From M3007 sp965249785 (lineage in GTDB: Bacteria > Bacteroidota > Bacteroidia > Chitinophagales > Saprospiraceae): a stretch of 64,000 nt of DNA. The notes below the pieces were generated by a model. It did no database searches. It saw nothing but the letters and a program-made list of their open reading frames with translations, and was not told the origin of the DNA. Below are positions 55,691-64,000 of the stretch, piece after piece. The position numbers and the translations under genes are program-made. Within the stretch, counting starts at the first letter, position 1, and every line of letters starts with the position of its first letter. The stretch lies in the NCBI GenBank assembly GCA_965249785.1, contig CBDFMU010000005.1, positions 110,901 to 174,900 of the forward strand. Direction: 5' to 3'.

Positions 55691-56647
55691 TTAATTTCTA
55701 GTTTTTTCCATAAAATTGTCCACATCTTGTATCCACTCATTTCTATATTGCTTCAAGAAATTTTCATGAGCGGCGTTTGGATACACTTTTAATTCCTTTG
55801 AAGCACTGGCCAGATTGGAGAATATTAAATTAGTATCTTCTTCACTGACCGTTTCATCCTTTCTTCCATACATCAAGAGAACTGGACATTTAACCGATTT
55901 TGAATATTCAATTGGATTGTGATTATAAGCCCAAAATCCGTTTTCTACGCCTCCCCAAAAAACTAGAAGACCAGCCATTGGAAAAGCAGGAATACCCATT
56001 CGGGCAAATCTTGCACAAGTAGTGGCATACATAGAGCCAAAAGGACATTCTAAAATCATTCCCTGTGGATTCATTTGATAGTCATGCTCAGCTTTCAAAA
56101 TTGCTGCGGCACCCATCGAAGTTCCGAACAAGTAAATTTTATTTTCTCCTTTTTGTTTTAAATAGTCGAAACATGATTTTACCTCTTCGGCTTCCAGATA
56201 ACCAATAGTGGTCTGATTACCTTCCGAACCACCCGAACCCATAAAATCAACTAGTAGAGTACTATATCCAAGTGCCAAAAATTCTTCGGCTCGTTCTATC
56301 ATCGAGGATTTGTCGCCACTATATCCGTGAAAAAATGCGACTGTTCCTTTTGAATTAACTGATTTTATCAGCCAACATTCTAAATTTTTATTGCTTTGAA
56401 TCTTTATTGTTTCGTAAGGTTGAGTTGGAAAATGCTCGTTTAGAGGCTTTGGATTGTCTATTCCACAAAATAGCGTTTTTATCTTTTCGCTCGTCGAAAG
56501 TAATTTCGAATCTTTCGTTTTGCTTATATTTTTATCAGTGAAATGAGTAAATTTATAAGCGTGAAAGATAGCTACCACATTTATCAAAGCAAACCCCAAT
56601 AGAAAAACTTTGATCCACTTGCGTATATTTAGTCTCGTAATATTCAT
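55691..56647 (-). CDS. Membrane-anchored alpha/beta hydrolase
   Basis: 318 residues with one N-terminal hydrophobic anchor (VFLLGFALINVVAIFHAY). Alpha/beta hydrolase fold marks: oxyanion-hole FFHGYSGDKSSM, nucleophile Ser in LFGTSMGAAAIL (about 173), Asp in LMYGRKDETVSEED and final His in YPNAAHENFL. A catalytic domain facing the periplasm is likely. Substrate unknown. It converges on hemJ with 16 bp between the stops, and its AT-rich codon use differs from hemJ. Confidence 0.85.
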   Translation of the reverse strand: MNITRLNIRKWIKVFLLGFALINVVAIFHAYKFTHFTDKNISKTKDSKLLSTSEKIKTLFCGIDNPKPLNEHFPTQPYETIKIQSNKNLECWLIKSVNSKGTVAFFHGYSGDKSSMIERAEEFLALGYSTLLVDFMGSGGSEGNQTTIGYLEAEEVKSCFDYLKQKGENKIYLFGTSMGAAAILKAEHDYQMNPQGMILECPFGSMYATTCARFARMGIPAFPMAGLLVFWGGVENGFWAYNHNPIEYSKSVKCPVLLMYGRKDETVSEEDTNLIFSNLASASKELKVYPNAAHENFLKQYRNEWIQDVDNFMEKTRN

Positions 56648-56742
56648 GAATAGTTATTTGGCAAAAATACTAGAAAACACTCGTATGGAGCCCGCCCAAT
56701 TTAGTATTGGTTCCCCATCGGAATAGCACTACCTTTGGCTGC

Positions 56743-58068
56743 ATGGAATCAGACCAACTACTCCTCCAAACCCTGGCTAATCTGGGTATTCCGGCGTTAA
56801 ATGCCATGCAGGAAACCGCTTTGCCTGCCATTCAAAACAATCCCAATGTGATCGTGCTGGCACCTACGGGTTCTGGCAAAACGCTGGCTTTTTTGTTGCC
56901 GGTTTTGAGCCAGTTAAAAGCCGATGTACCAGGTGTACAATGCCTGATCTTATCGCCGACCAGAGAATTGGCCATTCAAATTGAGCGTGTGTGGCAGAAA
57001 ATGTCTACTGGTTTCAAAGTGAATACTTGCTACGGGGGTCATTCGATGCAGATAGAAATTCAGAATCTGAGTCAGCCGCCCGCCTTGTTGATCGGTACGC
57101 CAGGAAGAATTTTGGAGCATGTTGGCCGCGACACATTTGCTTTGGATGGGATTAAAATACTGGTGCTGGATGAATTCGATAAGTCGCTGGCTTTGGGTTT
57201 TGAGGAGCAAATGACGGATATTATCAAGGAACTGCGTTTTCTGGAAAAACGTGTGCTGGCATCGGCAACCAACAAACTGCGCATTCCGGCTTTTACGGGT
57301 GTCACCAATCCAAAAGTATTGAATTTCTATCAAGCCGCCGAAAAATCTACCGATGGCCTGGTGGTAAAAAGAGTCGTGGCGGCTACCGAAGATAAGTCCT
57401 TGGCACTCTTTCAGTTGCTCTGCTTTTTGGGCAGCGAGCAGACGCTGATTTTCTGTAATCAACGCGACACTACCGAGCAAGTCTGCGAATCACTTGAAGA
57501 GATGGGCATTCCCTGTGCTTATTTCCACGGCGGTATGGATCAGCCGGATCGGGAGAAAACGCTGGTACAATTTCGGAATGGCAGCACGCTGTTTCTGGTC
57601 GCTTCCGATCTGGCGGCTCGCGGCCTGGACATCCCGGAAGTAAAAAACGTGATTCATTACGAACTTCCCCCAAAACAGGATGATTTTGTGCATCGCAACG
57701 GACGCACAGCCCGGATGCACGCGGAAGGAACGGCGTATCTGCTCATGCAACCCAACGAGTCGCTGCCGGGGTACTTACCGGAAGCTCCGCTGCTGCTCGA
57801 ATTGCTCGAAGATTCGCCTTTGCCGGAGCCTTCTCCCTGGATTACGCTTTATATTAGTGGCGGTAAAAAAGATAAACTCAGTAGAATGGATATTGTCGGC
57901 TTTTTATCCAAAAAAGGCGATTTGCAGAAAGACGATGTGGGGAAAATAGAGGTGCTGGATTTTATGTCTTTTGTAGCGGTCAAGAAAACTGTGGTAGAGC
58001 GTTTATTAATGGCGGTGCAAGCGGAGAAAATGAAGGGAAAGAAGTACCGGGTGGTGGTGACAGGGTGA
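56743..58068 (+). CDS. DEAD-box-like RNA helicase with DbpA-type RNA-binding tail
   Basis: 441 residues from ATG 56743 (the upstream TTG is unlikely). Helicase motifs in order: Q-motif region FxxLGIPALNAMQ, Walker A APTGSGKT, PTRELAIQIE, GTPGR, motif II LDEFD (DEFD in place of DEAD), ASATNK, IFCNQRDT, ARGLDIPEV and HRNGRTARM (normally HRIGRTGR). The C-terminal 75 residues (ITLYISGGKKDKLSRMDIVG to FVAVKKTVVERLL) match the DbpA RNA-binding domain that targets 23S rRNA. A ribosome-assembly role is likely. Changes in motifs II and VI are noted as unusual. Confidence 0.85.
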   Translation: MESDQLLLQTLANLGIPALNAMQETALPAIQNNPNVIVLAPTGSGKTLAFLLPVLSQLKADVPGVQCLILSPTRELAIQIERVWQKMSTGFKVNTCYGGHSMQIEIQNLSQPPALLIGTPGRILEHVGRDTFALDGIKILVLDEFDKSLALGFEEQMTDIIKELRFLEKRVLASATNKLRIPAFTGVTNPKVLNFYQAAEKSTDGLVVKRVVAATEDKSLALFQLLCFLGSEQTLIFCNQRDTTEQVCESLEEMGIPCAYFHGGMDQPDREKTLVQFRNGSTLFLVASDLAARGLDIPEVKNVIHYELPPKQDDFVHRNGRTARMHAEGTAYLLMQPNESLPGYLPEAPLLLELLEDSPLPEPSPWITLYISGGKKDKLSRMDIVGFLSKKGDLQKDDVGKIEVLDFMSFVAVKKTVVERLLMAVQAEKMKGKKYRVVVTG

Positions 58069-58086
58069 AAATGCTTTAACCATAGA

Positions 58087-58560
58087 TCACAATGCCACTT
58101 TTTTTATCATATCTTTTTTGAGCCGATTCAAAGTACTACGATAAACGCTGATTTTACTTTTTAATTCCAGGGCGTAATCTTCAAAACCCGTTTCGTCAAA
58201 ACCAGAACCTTCAAACGGTAAATACTTCGCTGGAACGTCGCTGGTAGCAACAAGTACGACTTGGCTTGATGTCATATTTGGCTCTAAATCAATAAAATAT
58301 ACAAACGTATTATGCCGAATAATATCGAGCAGTGTGTTTTTATGTTTGAAAAAATCACTCAAATCTCGCTCCGTCACTTTGAAAATCATCCAACGGTGGA
58401 CTGTATCATTTTGGTCACTCCATTTATAGAAATACTGGTTAGATGGATTCTCTTCGTCCACAAAATGCGATAGCAGTGGACCTTCATGGTACAGAAGGTC
58501 GCCCATTTTCAACGGCTTGAAATCAAGGTCGGAAAGTTGTATGCCATCGAGTTTTTCCAT
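58087..58560 (-). CDS. Hypothetical protein, DUF6575-like
   Basis: 157 residues, soluble, no signal peptide, alpha/beta in character, with LLYHEGPLLSHFVDEENPSN, FYKWSDQNDTVHRWMIFKV and FVYFIDLEPNM. The general pattern resembles small DUF6575-like proteins, but that match is from memory and weak. It lies upstream of no partner; the DUF4365 gene 145 bp away is on the same strand upstream. Function unknown; a connection between the two genes is possible. Confidence 0.45.
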   Translation of the reverse strand: MEKLDGIQLSDLDFKPLKMGDLLYHEGPLLSHFVDEENPSNQYFYKWSDQNDTVHRWMIFKVTERDLSDFFKHKNTLLDIIRHNTFVYFIDLEPNMTSSQVVLVATSDVPAKYLPFEGSGFDETGFEDYALELKSKISVYRSTLNRLKKDMIKKVAL

Positions 58561-58704
58561 TTTAAAGTGCGGCTACAATTTGAAATCTGTCTTCAAATAT
58601 ACGGTTTCGGATGAATGAAAGGTGAAGTGAGCTTTGTTGTTAAATACATCTACCACCCCATCGGCAAGAATTAGTATTCCTTCTTAAAAGATTATAAATC
58701 AGCA

Positions 58705-59751
58705 CTACAGGTGCTTTTTAAGTTCCTTAACAAATTGACTCCAAAGGCTTTTTGCATCCGAGAAGTTTGTAATAATCAAAGTAAGTGTCAAATTTAGATT
58801 GGTCTTCGCTTCTTTCAAAGATTCAAACATCTCAGGAAGCCTTTCAAATGTTGAAAGCATTTGCTTTATCCCGTCCAAACCAATATCAAATGCTTTTATT
58901 AAATTTTCGATGTCTTGAATCGCTAAATTCATGTCTTCCAATATAGATTTACCTTGCAATTTATAATTTTGAAGAAGAACATAGCGGTAGGCAATAATGC
59001 TATCTGCATTTATCTCAGAGAATATTTGAGTCTCATTAAAAAGTCTAGTTGAGTTGATATTAATTAAAGAAGCAAGACCATCTATTACTGCTTCAACCTC
59101 AAGGTCGCCTTTTCCAAGATTTTGACTAACTAGTTCAAAAAATTTAGAATTTCTCTCCGTCAAATACTTGTTTAAATCAGAAAGGTATTGGTTTTTATAA
59201 TTGATTGAATCTGTTAGGTATTTAATTTTTACAATATTGTCAATATATGCGAATGGGTCATGATTGGATAATACTAGATCTTGTTTCCAAAACCCTCCTT
59301 TTGACTTAAAAGAATATATTATTTTTTTTAATTGATTTTTAGATTTAAAAGTCATAACTTGAAACTTGGGTATCACAAGTTTCCAACCTTTTGAAGTCTT
59401 TTCAACAGTTGATTTGTTAACTTCTTGCCAGTAAATATACTCATTATCTGGATTATATAATACTAAAATGATAGGCAAGCCAAGGTTTATCCAATAGTAA
59501 TAGTGTACTCCTGAAATATAATAGATTAAGTTTTTACCATTGTCATAATAATTACCTTTGCCACTTTTCACTTGAACTGCTAAGAATTTCCCAGACGGCT
59601 CTCCTGAAATACTTTCCTCTACAAGGACATCTATACCTACATCAACAGCAAGTTGTCCTCTAAAGACCCATTCAAAGTCTTTTATCATTACTTTTTCTAA
59701 AGCATTAATACCTTCTCTTTCTAATGGATCGTATCTGGGCATTATTTTCAT
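58705..59751 (-). CDS. DUF4365 (PD-(D/E)XK nuclease-like) protein
   Basis: 348 residues. The N-terminal 150 residues fit DUF4365: EREGINALEKVMIKDFEWVF, VGIDVLVEE (Asp41, Glu45), FLAVQVKSGKG (Gln60, Lys62) and WINLGLPIILVLYNPDNEY. The D/E...QxK pattern is the PD-(D/E)XK nuclease core. The C-terminal 190 residues are helical, AT-rich and unassigned. DUF4365 domains often occur in defence or mobile contexts, and this gene is alone with a hypothetical gene on one side and lpdA on the other. AT-rich codon use suggests acquisition. Confidence 0.75.
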   Translation of the reverse strand: MKIMPRYDPLEREGINALEKVMIKDFEWVFRGQLAVDVGIDVLVEESISGEPSGKFLAVQVKSGKGNYYDNGKNLIYYISGVHYYYWINLGLPIILVLYNPDNEYIYWQEVNKSTVEKTSKGWKLVIPKFQVMTFKSKNQLKKIIYSFKSKGGFWKQDLVLSNHDPFAYIDNIVKIKYLTDSINYKNQYLSDLNKYLTERNSKFFELVSQNLGKGDLEVEAVIDGLASLININSTRLFNETQIFSEINADSIIAYRYVLLQNYKLQGKSILEDMNLAIQDIENLIKAFDIGLDGIKQMLSTFERLPEMFESLKEAKTNLNLTLTLIITNFSDAKSLWSQFVKELKKHL

Positions 59752-59850
59752 ATCAATATTAGTATATGACAGCGTAATTAGGTAGTCTGCCGTGACAAAC
59801 TATCCAATTACAGCAAATTGAATTAAAGACATTACCTTTTCTACGTATTT

Positions 59851-61248
59851 CTACAAATGTATACACTCTCCATAAGCCGCAGCTGCCGCTTCCATCACCG
59901 CTTCGCTCATCGTCGGGTGCGGATGGATGGACTTGATGATCTCGTGGCCAGTCGTCTCTAATTTGCGGGCCACCACTATTTCGGCGATGATTTCGGTTAC
60001 GTTCGCGCCGATCATGTGCGCACCCAGAAACTCGCCGTATTTTTTGTCAAAAATGACTTTTACGAAACCTTCGGGCGCACCCGCCGCCTTGGCTTTGCCG
60101 GAGGCCGTGAAGGGAAATTTGCCGACCAGTACTTCGTAACCCGCTTCTTTAGCGGCCTGCTCGGTGTAGCCGACCGAAGCGATTTCTGGCGAACAATAAG
60201 TGCAGCCGGGCACGTTGTTGTAGTCAATTGCTTCCGGGTGATGTCCCGCGATGGCCTCCACGCAGGTGATGCCTTCGGCACTCGCCAAGTGGGCCAGAGC
60301 CTGGGTGTTGAGTACGTCGCCAATAGCATAAATGCCCGGCACATTCGTACGATAAAACTCGTCCACTTTGATGAAGCCACGCTCAACAGTCACACCAACT
60401 ACTTCTAAACCAACGTTTTCGGTGTTAGGTGTCACGCCAGCGGCACTCAGCACCACGTCACAAACAATGGTTTCGGTCTTGCCATCCTTGCGGTTTTTCA
60501 TGTTTACTTTTATCTCACTGCCACTCGTATCCACTGTTTCCACAGCCCAGCCGCCATAGACTTTGATGCCTTTTTTGGTGTACAATTTAGTCAGTTCCTT
60601 GGAAATATCGGGGTCTTCGCGCGGCACCAAACCTTGTTCCAAAAACTCTACGATACTCACTTGCGTGCCTAAGGTGTGGTAGAAATAACCGAACTCCACC
60701 CCGATAGCACCCGCGCCTACGACGACCATCCGTTTGGGTTGGCCTTCCAGACTCATGGCTTTGCGGTATTCAATTACTTTTTTGCCATCTATTTTGAGGT
60801 TGGGCAGTTCTTTAGCACGTCCGCCGGTGGCGACGATGATGTGTTTAGCGGTGTAGTCGGTGGCTTTGCCAGCGGCATCGGTCACGACAACTTTTGGGCC
60901 AGCAGCGAGTTTGGCTTCGCCCATAATCACTGTGATTTTGTTCTTTTTCATCAGGAACTGCACGCCCTTGCTCATGGCATCGGCCACGCCCCGACTGCGC
61001 TTGATCACAGCCCCAAAGTCTGCGCTGCTTTCCCCGATCTTGATGCCATAATCTGCCGCATGATGCAGATATTCAAACACTTGTGCACTTTTCAACAGGG
61101 CTTTGGTGGGAATGCAACCCCAATTCAGGCAAATGCCGCCGAGGCTTTCGCGCTCAATGATGGCTACGTTCATGCCTAATTGGGAAGCGCGGATGGCCGC
61201 TACGTAGCCGCCTGGGCCGGAACCGATGACTATCAAATCAAAATTCAT
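59851..61248 (-). CDS. lpdA: Dihydrolipoyl dehydrogenase
   Basis: 465 residues, normal length. FAD-binding GSGPGGYVAAIRASQLG at the N-terminus, redox-active disulfide in GGICLNWGCIPTKALL, NAD-binding GAGAIGVEFGYFYHTLG, and the dimer-interface active-site His-Glu pair in IHPHPTMSEAVMEAA. It reoxidises dihydrolipoamide of pyruvate, 2-oxoglutarate or branched-chain dehydrogenase complexes or the glycine cleavage system. It stands alone, so which complex it serves cannot be read here. Confidence 0.95.
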   Translation of the reverse strand: MNFDLIVIGSGPGGYVAAIRASQLGMNVAIIERESLGGICLNWGCIPTKALLKSAQVFEYLHHAADYGIKIGESSADFGAVIKRSRGVADAMSKGVQFLMKKNKITVIMGEAKLAAGPKVVVTDAAGKATDYTAKHIIVATGGRAKELPNLKIDGKKVIEYRKAMSLEGQPKRMVVVGAGAIGVEFGYFYHTLGTQVSIVEFLEQGLVPREDPDISKELTKLYTKKGIKVYGGWAVETVDTSGSEIKVNMKNRKDGKTETIVCDVVLSAAGVTPNTENVGLEVVGVTVERGFIKVDEFYRTNVPGIYAIGDVLNTQALAHLASAEGITCVEAIAGHHPEAIDYNNVPGCTYCSPEIASVGYTEQAAKEAGYEVLVGKFPFTASGKAKAAGAPEGFVKVIFDKKYGEFLGAHMIGANVTEIIAEIVVARKLETTGHEIIKSIHPHPTMSEAVMEAAAAAYGECIHL

Positions 61249-61256
61249 GCTATGGT

Positions 61257-61290
61257 CGAGTATTTGAAATATGAGGATTCGAGTATCTGA
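61257..61290. repeat. Half-copy of the GAGTATTTGAA repeat upstream of lpdA
   Basis: TCGAGTATTTGAAATATGAG and then GATTCGAGTATCTGA resemble one arm of the palindromes at 54931-54959 and 26934-26964. No opposite arm was found within 60 bp. Confidence 0.45.
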
Positions 61291-61390
61291 CTAAAACACA
61301 CATACTAATTGCATGTTTGATCAAAGTCGCGCAAAGGTAATTTTCCCGTCCAACCTGACTGACTGATTTGGAGGGATTATTTACACATGC

Positions 61391-63763
61391 TCATTCGTGC
61401 AGCACCGTCATTTTTCGCGGTACAGATTGCCCATTATTAGTCAACAAAAAATACGTGTATACGCCGTTTGGCCATGGCTGCGTATTGATTTGTATTTGTT
61501 TTTCCGTAGATAAAGACAGGGGCTGTTCCAGCATTTTTTCACCTAAAACATTAAAAATCAGTAATTTAGTCTGGTCATCAATTTGCTTGTCATTATCCCA
61601 TTGAATGATAGTCAGGTCGTTGGCTGGATTGGGCTGGTTTTGCCGCAGGCGAAAATCACCGATTGGCAGCACGACTTGCGTGCCGACGAGGGAATCCTGA
61701 TACACCACGCGCAGGTCATCAAAATAGAAACCATCGTATTGTATTTGTGCATTGGACGACAGCAGAAAAATCGGGTAAAACGAAAGCCCGGTGAAAGCGG
61801 AAAGGTCCATGCACTCTTCCACCCAGTCTGTCTGGAAACCCTCAAATACCGGCTGCCCCTCGTCCTGCGGATACACGCCCGTTTGGGTATAACGACCACA
61901 CAATACGGCATAAGAATTGTCGGAGCCGATGCCTTGCACTTCTACATAGTCAGCGTTTTCTTCCAATTCCCAACGTGCCCAAAAACATAATTTCGGCTGC
62001 AAAGCATAAGCTGGAATCGGAATAAACGTGGTGCCAGTAAGCTGAGAAATCGTGTTGGGCAAATAATTGCCGAGGGGGGAATCGGTGATGCTGCTCGGCG
62101 CAGATACGAAGGACGTGGTGGTGGTGCCCCAATCCCCAATCCAGTTATTCAGCGTGTTGGCGGAATCGCTGAAAACTGTCGCAATCTGACCACCGACCAC
62201 TCGGCGCAGCGTGTCCGTATGGGTATAATATCCGTTAAAAAGTTGCAATAAAAGCAGCACTTCATCGCCGGGCTGCACCGTAGTGGGTAATTCCAGATCG
62301 TAGTTGAAATCGGCACTCTCAAACTGCACCAGGTTAAAACTCTGCGTAAAAGCCGGAGAAATAATATTGCTCGTTACTGGAACGACTGTCACCGTGAATG
62401 GGCCGGGTTCAAGACCGTAGCGGGTGAGCCGAAAAGACAAAACGTTGCCGGATGAATTCACGGTGTTAGCCGGAGTACGTTCGGTTATTTCGCCAAAACG
62501 ACCAGCCGTGAGGGCGGTAGCCAGGTTTTGCCAGAGGTTTTGGCGGTTTAGGCCGTCTATTTCGCCGGGTTGGGGCCAAAATCCTGTTTTACCGACCTCT
62601 GGGGTAAACGCCAATGTACCACTGGAAGCGTACATCCAATCGTCGGAGTTGCCATTTACTGGATAGCCCACCGTTTGGGTGGTAGTACCAGTTTTATAAT
62701 GATTTTCACGGGTGTACAATCGGGCAAGTTTTATGAATGTGGAGTCAGCAGGTGTATCATTATAATCCCAGGGATAAATTAGTAAGTTGCTGTATGTGTG
62801 ATAGTTCTGGGCTATTACGAACTGGTGTGCCAACCCGAAATCGCGTATCATGCGGGTTTCCGGTTCCGAAAAAGGACTGGGGCCACGATAGGTGTCATTA
62901 CTGGTTATTGGGGAAGAGCCTGAGTCGTTATACGCCCATTCGTAGCCATAGTTGCGATTGAGGTCTATGCCGAAAGTGCCATCTCCATTATTGCGACGGT
63001 TTTTACGCCAGTAGCCTCCCCCATGTGGATTAGTCGTTTCATTATAAATATACCCATCAGGATTGACGCAAGGAATGAAGTACAGTTCTTCCTGATCCAC
63101 GATGTATTTCACCGCTGGGTTGGTAGCGTAATTTTCCAGCAAATACCACATATAAAACAGCATTTGCGACATACTGTTCGGCTCGCGGGCATGGTGCAGG
63201 CCCGTGTACAGCACCTGCGGTTCGGCTTCATCTATGTCGGCATTATCCGATATTTTGACATACCATTGTGGCCGTCCTTCGTGGGTTAAAATGGTGTCGC
63301 TCACCACTTTACGCACCGTGATGAGGTTGGGATATTTAGCGTGCATACTATCCAGCACGGCCAGCATTTCTGCGTAGGTCTGGTAACCACCCATGCTGCC
63401 GTAGGTATAATTGGCGGGCGTCGGGTACGATGGCGCGGGGGAGCTGCAACTACCATCTCGGTCGGTCACCGGGCTGGGGTGTTGCCTCTTTTCGAGGTAG
63501 TCCTGCTGCAGGTCGGCAATTTGTATTTTGGTGGAAAAGCCCGCTTGTTTTACGGCGAGTAGTTCGGTGGTGGAAAGAACGGTCGTGAAGGTATGGTTTT
63601 GGGGTAGCCATTGACCGTGGTCGGTTTCGATGCCCAATAGTGCTAAATCACGCATGGTTTTACCAGCCAGGTCTATTTGAACTTCGCTGTAATGCTCGGA
63701 GGTTTGGGCGAAGAGGAGGCGACCATACCAGCCGAGGAGGAGCAGCAGGATTAGTTTTTTCAT
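61391..63763 (-). CDS. Secreted M14 zinc carboxypeptidase with T9SS tail
   Basis: 790 residues; signal peptide 1-19. The peptidase domain (about 115-420) has the zinc site VLYTGLHHAREPNSMSQMLF (His-x2-Glu), FYFIPCVNPDGY-type core, NRNYGYEW, zinc His in IAQNYHTYSNLLIYPW and catalytic Glu in LAFTPEVGKTGFWP. A beta-sandwich region follows (about 430-700), then a T9SS type A signal (FRLRQNQPNPANDLTIIQW and LFNVLGEKM). It should act outside the cell on peptides. It is upstream of no operon partner. Confidence 0.9.
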   Translation of the reverse strand: MKKLILLLLLGWYGRLLFAQTSEHYSEVQIDLAGKTMRDLALLGIETDHGQWLPQNHTFTTVLSTTELLAVKQAGFSTKIQIADLQQDYLEKRQHPSPVTDRDGSCSSPAPSYPTPANYTYGSMGGYQTYAEMLAVLDSMHAKYPNLITVRKVVSDTILTHEGRPQWYVKISDNADIDEAEPQVLYTGLHHAREPNSMSQMLFYMWYLLENYATNPAVKYIVDQEELYFIPCVNPDGYIYNETTNPHGGGYWRKNRRNNGDGTFGIDLNRNYGYEWAYNDSGSSPITSNDTYRGPSPFSEPETRMIRDFGLAHQFVIAQNYHTYSNLLIYPWDYNDTPADSTFIKLARLYTRENHYKTGTTTQTVGYPVNGNSDDWMYASSGTLAFTPEVGKTGFWPQPGEIDGLNRQNLWQNLATALTAGRFGEITERTPANTVNSSGNVLSFRLTRYGLEPGPFTVTVVPVTSNIISPAFTQSFNLVQFESADFNYDLELPTTVQPGDEVLLLLQLFNGYYTHTDTLRRVVGGQIATVFSDSANTLNNWIGDWGTTTTSFVSAPSSITDSPLGNYLPNTISQLTGTTFIPIPAYALQPKLCFWARWELEENADYVEVQGIGSDNSYAVLCGRYTQTGVYPQDEGQPVFEGFQTDWVEECMDLSAFTGLSFYPIFLLSSNAQIQYDGFYFDDLRVVYQDSLVGTQVVLPIGDFRLRQNQPNPANDLTIIQWDNDKQIDDQTKLLIFNVLGEKMLEQPLSLSTEKQIQINTQPWPNGVYTYFLLTNNGQSVPRKMTVLHE

Positions 63764-63850
63764 GGAGGATGATTTGGGAGCAAAGGTAAGGGCTGGGCGG
63801 GGTAGGCGCAGGCTAAATTTCGGGACACAATAGGGTAGATTTTAACAGAG

Positions 63851-63888
63851 AAACACCGCTCCCGGAAATTAATCCCGGAGCGGTGTTT
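63851..63888. terminator. Strong hairpin near the window end
   Basis: AAACACCGCTCCCGG (63851-63865) and CCCGGAGCGGTGTTT (63874-63888) form a 15-bp stem with one mismatch and an 8-nt loop. Followed by a T-containing stretch on the plus side; it separates the peptidase gene from the next unit. Confidence 0.55.
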
Positions 63889-63938
63889 AAGAGGCTGTTT
63901 GAATTATTTTTATTGGGTCAACAAGGCACCTTTTGCGG

Positions 63939-64000
63939 CTATGCTACGGCTATTTTTAAAGACGTAGAAAGGGTTATGCCTTTAAGAGTGAGTCTTGCCT
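63939..64000 (-). pseudogene. Possible C-terminus of a transposase at the window edge
   Basis: The minus strand from the window end reads ARLTLKGITLSTSLKIAVA and then stops at 63939, in the style of transposase C-terminal ends. A GAGGCTGTTTGAATTA stretch at 63891-63906 resembles terminal repeats of IS elements in this phylum. Only about 20 codons are visible, so this is weak. Confidence 0.25.

Overview
The window looks like a chromosomal segment of a Bacteroidota species, most likely a Saprospiraceae/Lewinella/Haliscomenobacter-type environmental bacterium. This is inferred from SusC/SusD proteins, at least five secreted proteins with type IX secretion (T9SS) C-terminal sorting domains, CarboxypepD-type TonB-dependent receptors, a TTTG/TAnnTTTG-type promoter, a short Bacteroidota-type homogentisate dioxygenase, HemJ, and many palindromic intergenic repeats. 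No rRNA, tRNA or CRISPR array was seen.

Layout. (1) 1-16.7 kb is a polysaccharide utilization locus on the minus strand. In transcription order it holds SusC (frameshifted), SusD, a large secreted protein with an unassigned helical catalytic-like domain plus PKD and LamG modules, a secreted protein with five LamG modules, a GH130 mannoside enzyme and an MFS sugar transporter. The transporter carries an in-frame stop followed by its own C-terminus. A divergent AraC-type regulator probably controls the locus. (2) 16.7-17.4 kb is a HEPN/MNT toxin-antitoxin pair whose HEPN gene has TAA as its third codon. (3) 17.6-20.6 kb is a His-rich small protein followed by a TonB receptor. (4) 21.1-24.8 kb is a two-component system whose TPR histidine kinase is cut in two by an intact 1351-bp IS4-superfamily element with 4-bp target duplication; removing the element restores the frame. 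(5) 24.9-29.5 kb is the lower tyrosine degradation pathway (hmgA, fahA) with acetoacetyl-CoA synthetase, which uses the acetoacetate released. (6) 30.1-36.2 kb holds two T9SS-secreted proteins, one with a GH-A-like catalytic domain. (7) 36.4-43.8 kb is core: EttA, a Na+/H+ antiporter and Smc. (8) 43.8-45.2 kb is an AT-rich two-gene cassette of unknown function. (9) 45.5-48.0 kb is an ECF sigma operon with a predicted envelope-spanning barrel protein and a His-repeat lipoprotein, the best candidate here for an undescribed regulatory/metal system. (10) 48.5-54.1 kb is a secreted EEP-family nuclease, a TonB receptor with three frameshifts and a DUF5689 lipoprotein. (11) 54.3-64 kb holds a small barrel protein, HemJ, an alpha/beta hydrolase, a DEAD-box-like helicase, a DUF4365 nuclease-like protein, dihydrolipoamide dehydrogenase and a secreted M14 carboxypeptidase, and ends in what may be the edge of another IS.

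A striking background feature is the density of nested palindromic repeats between genes. At least three sequence families can be told apart, and one REP-like hairpin has been accommodated in frame inside smc.
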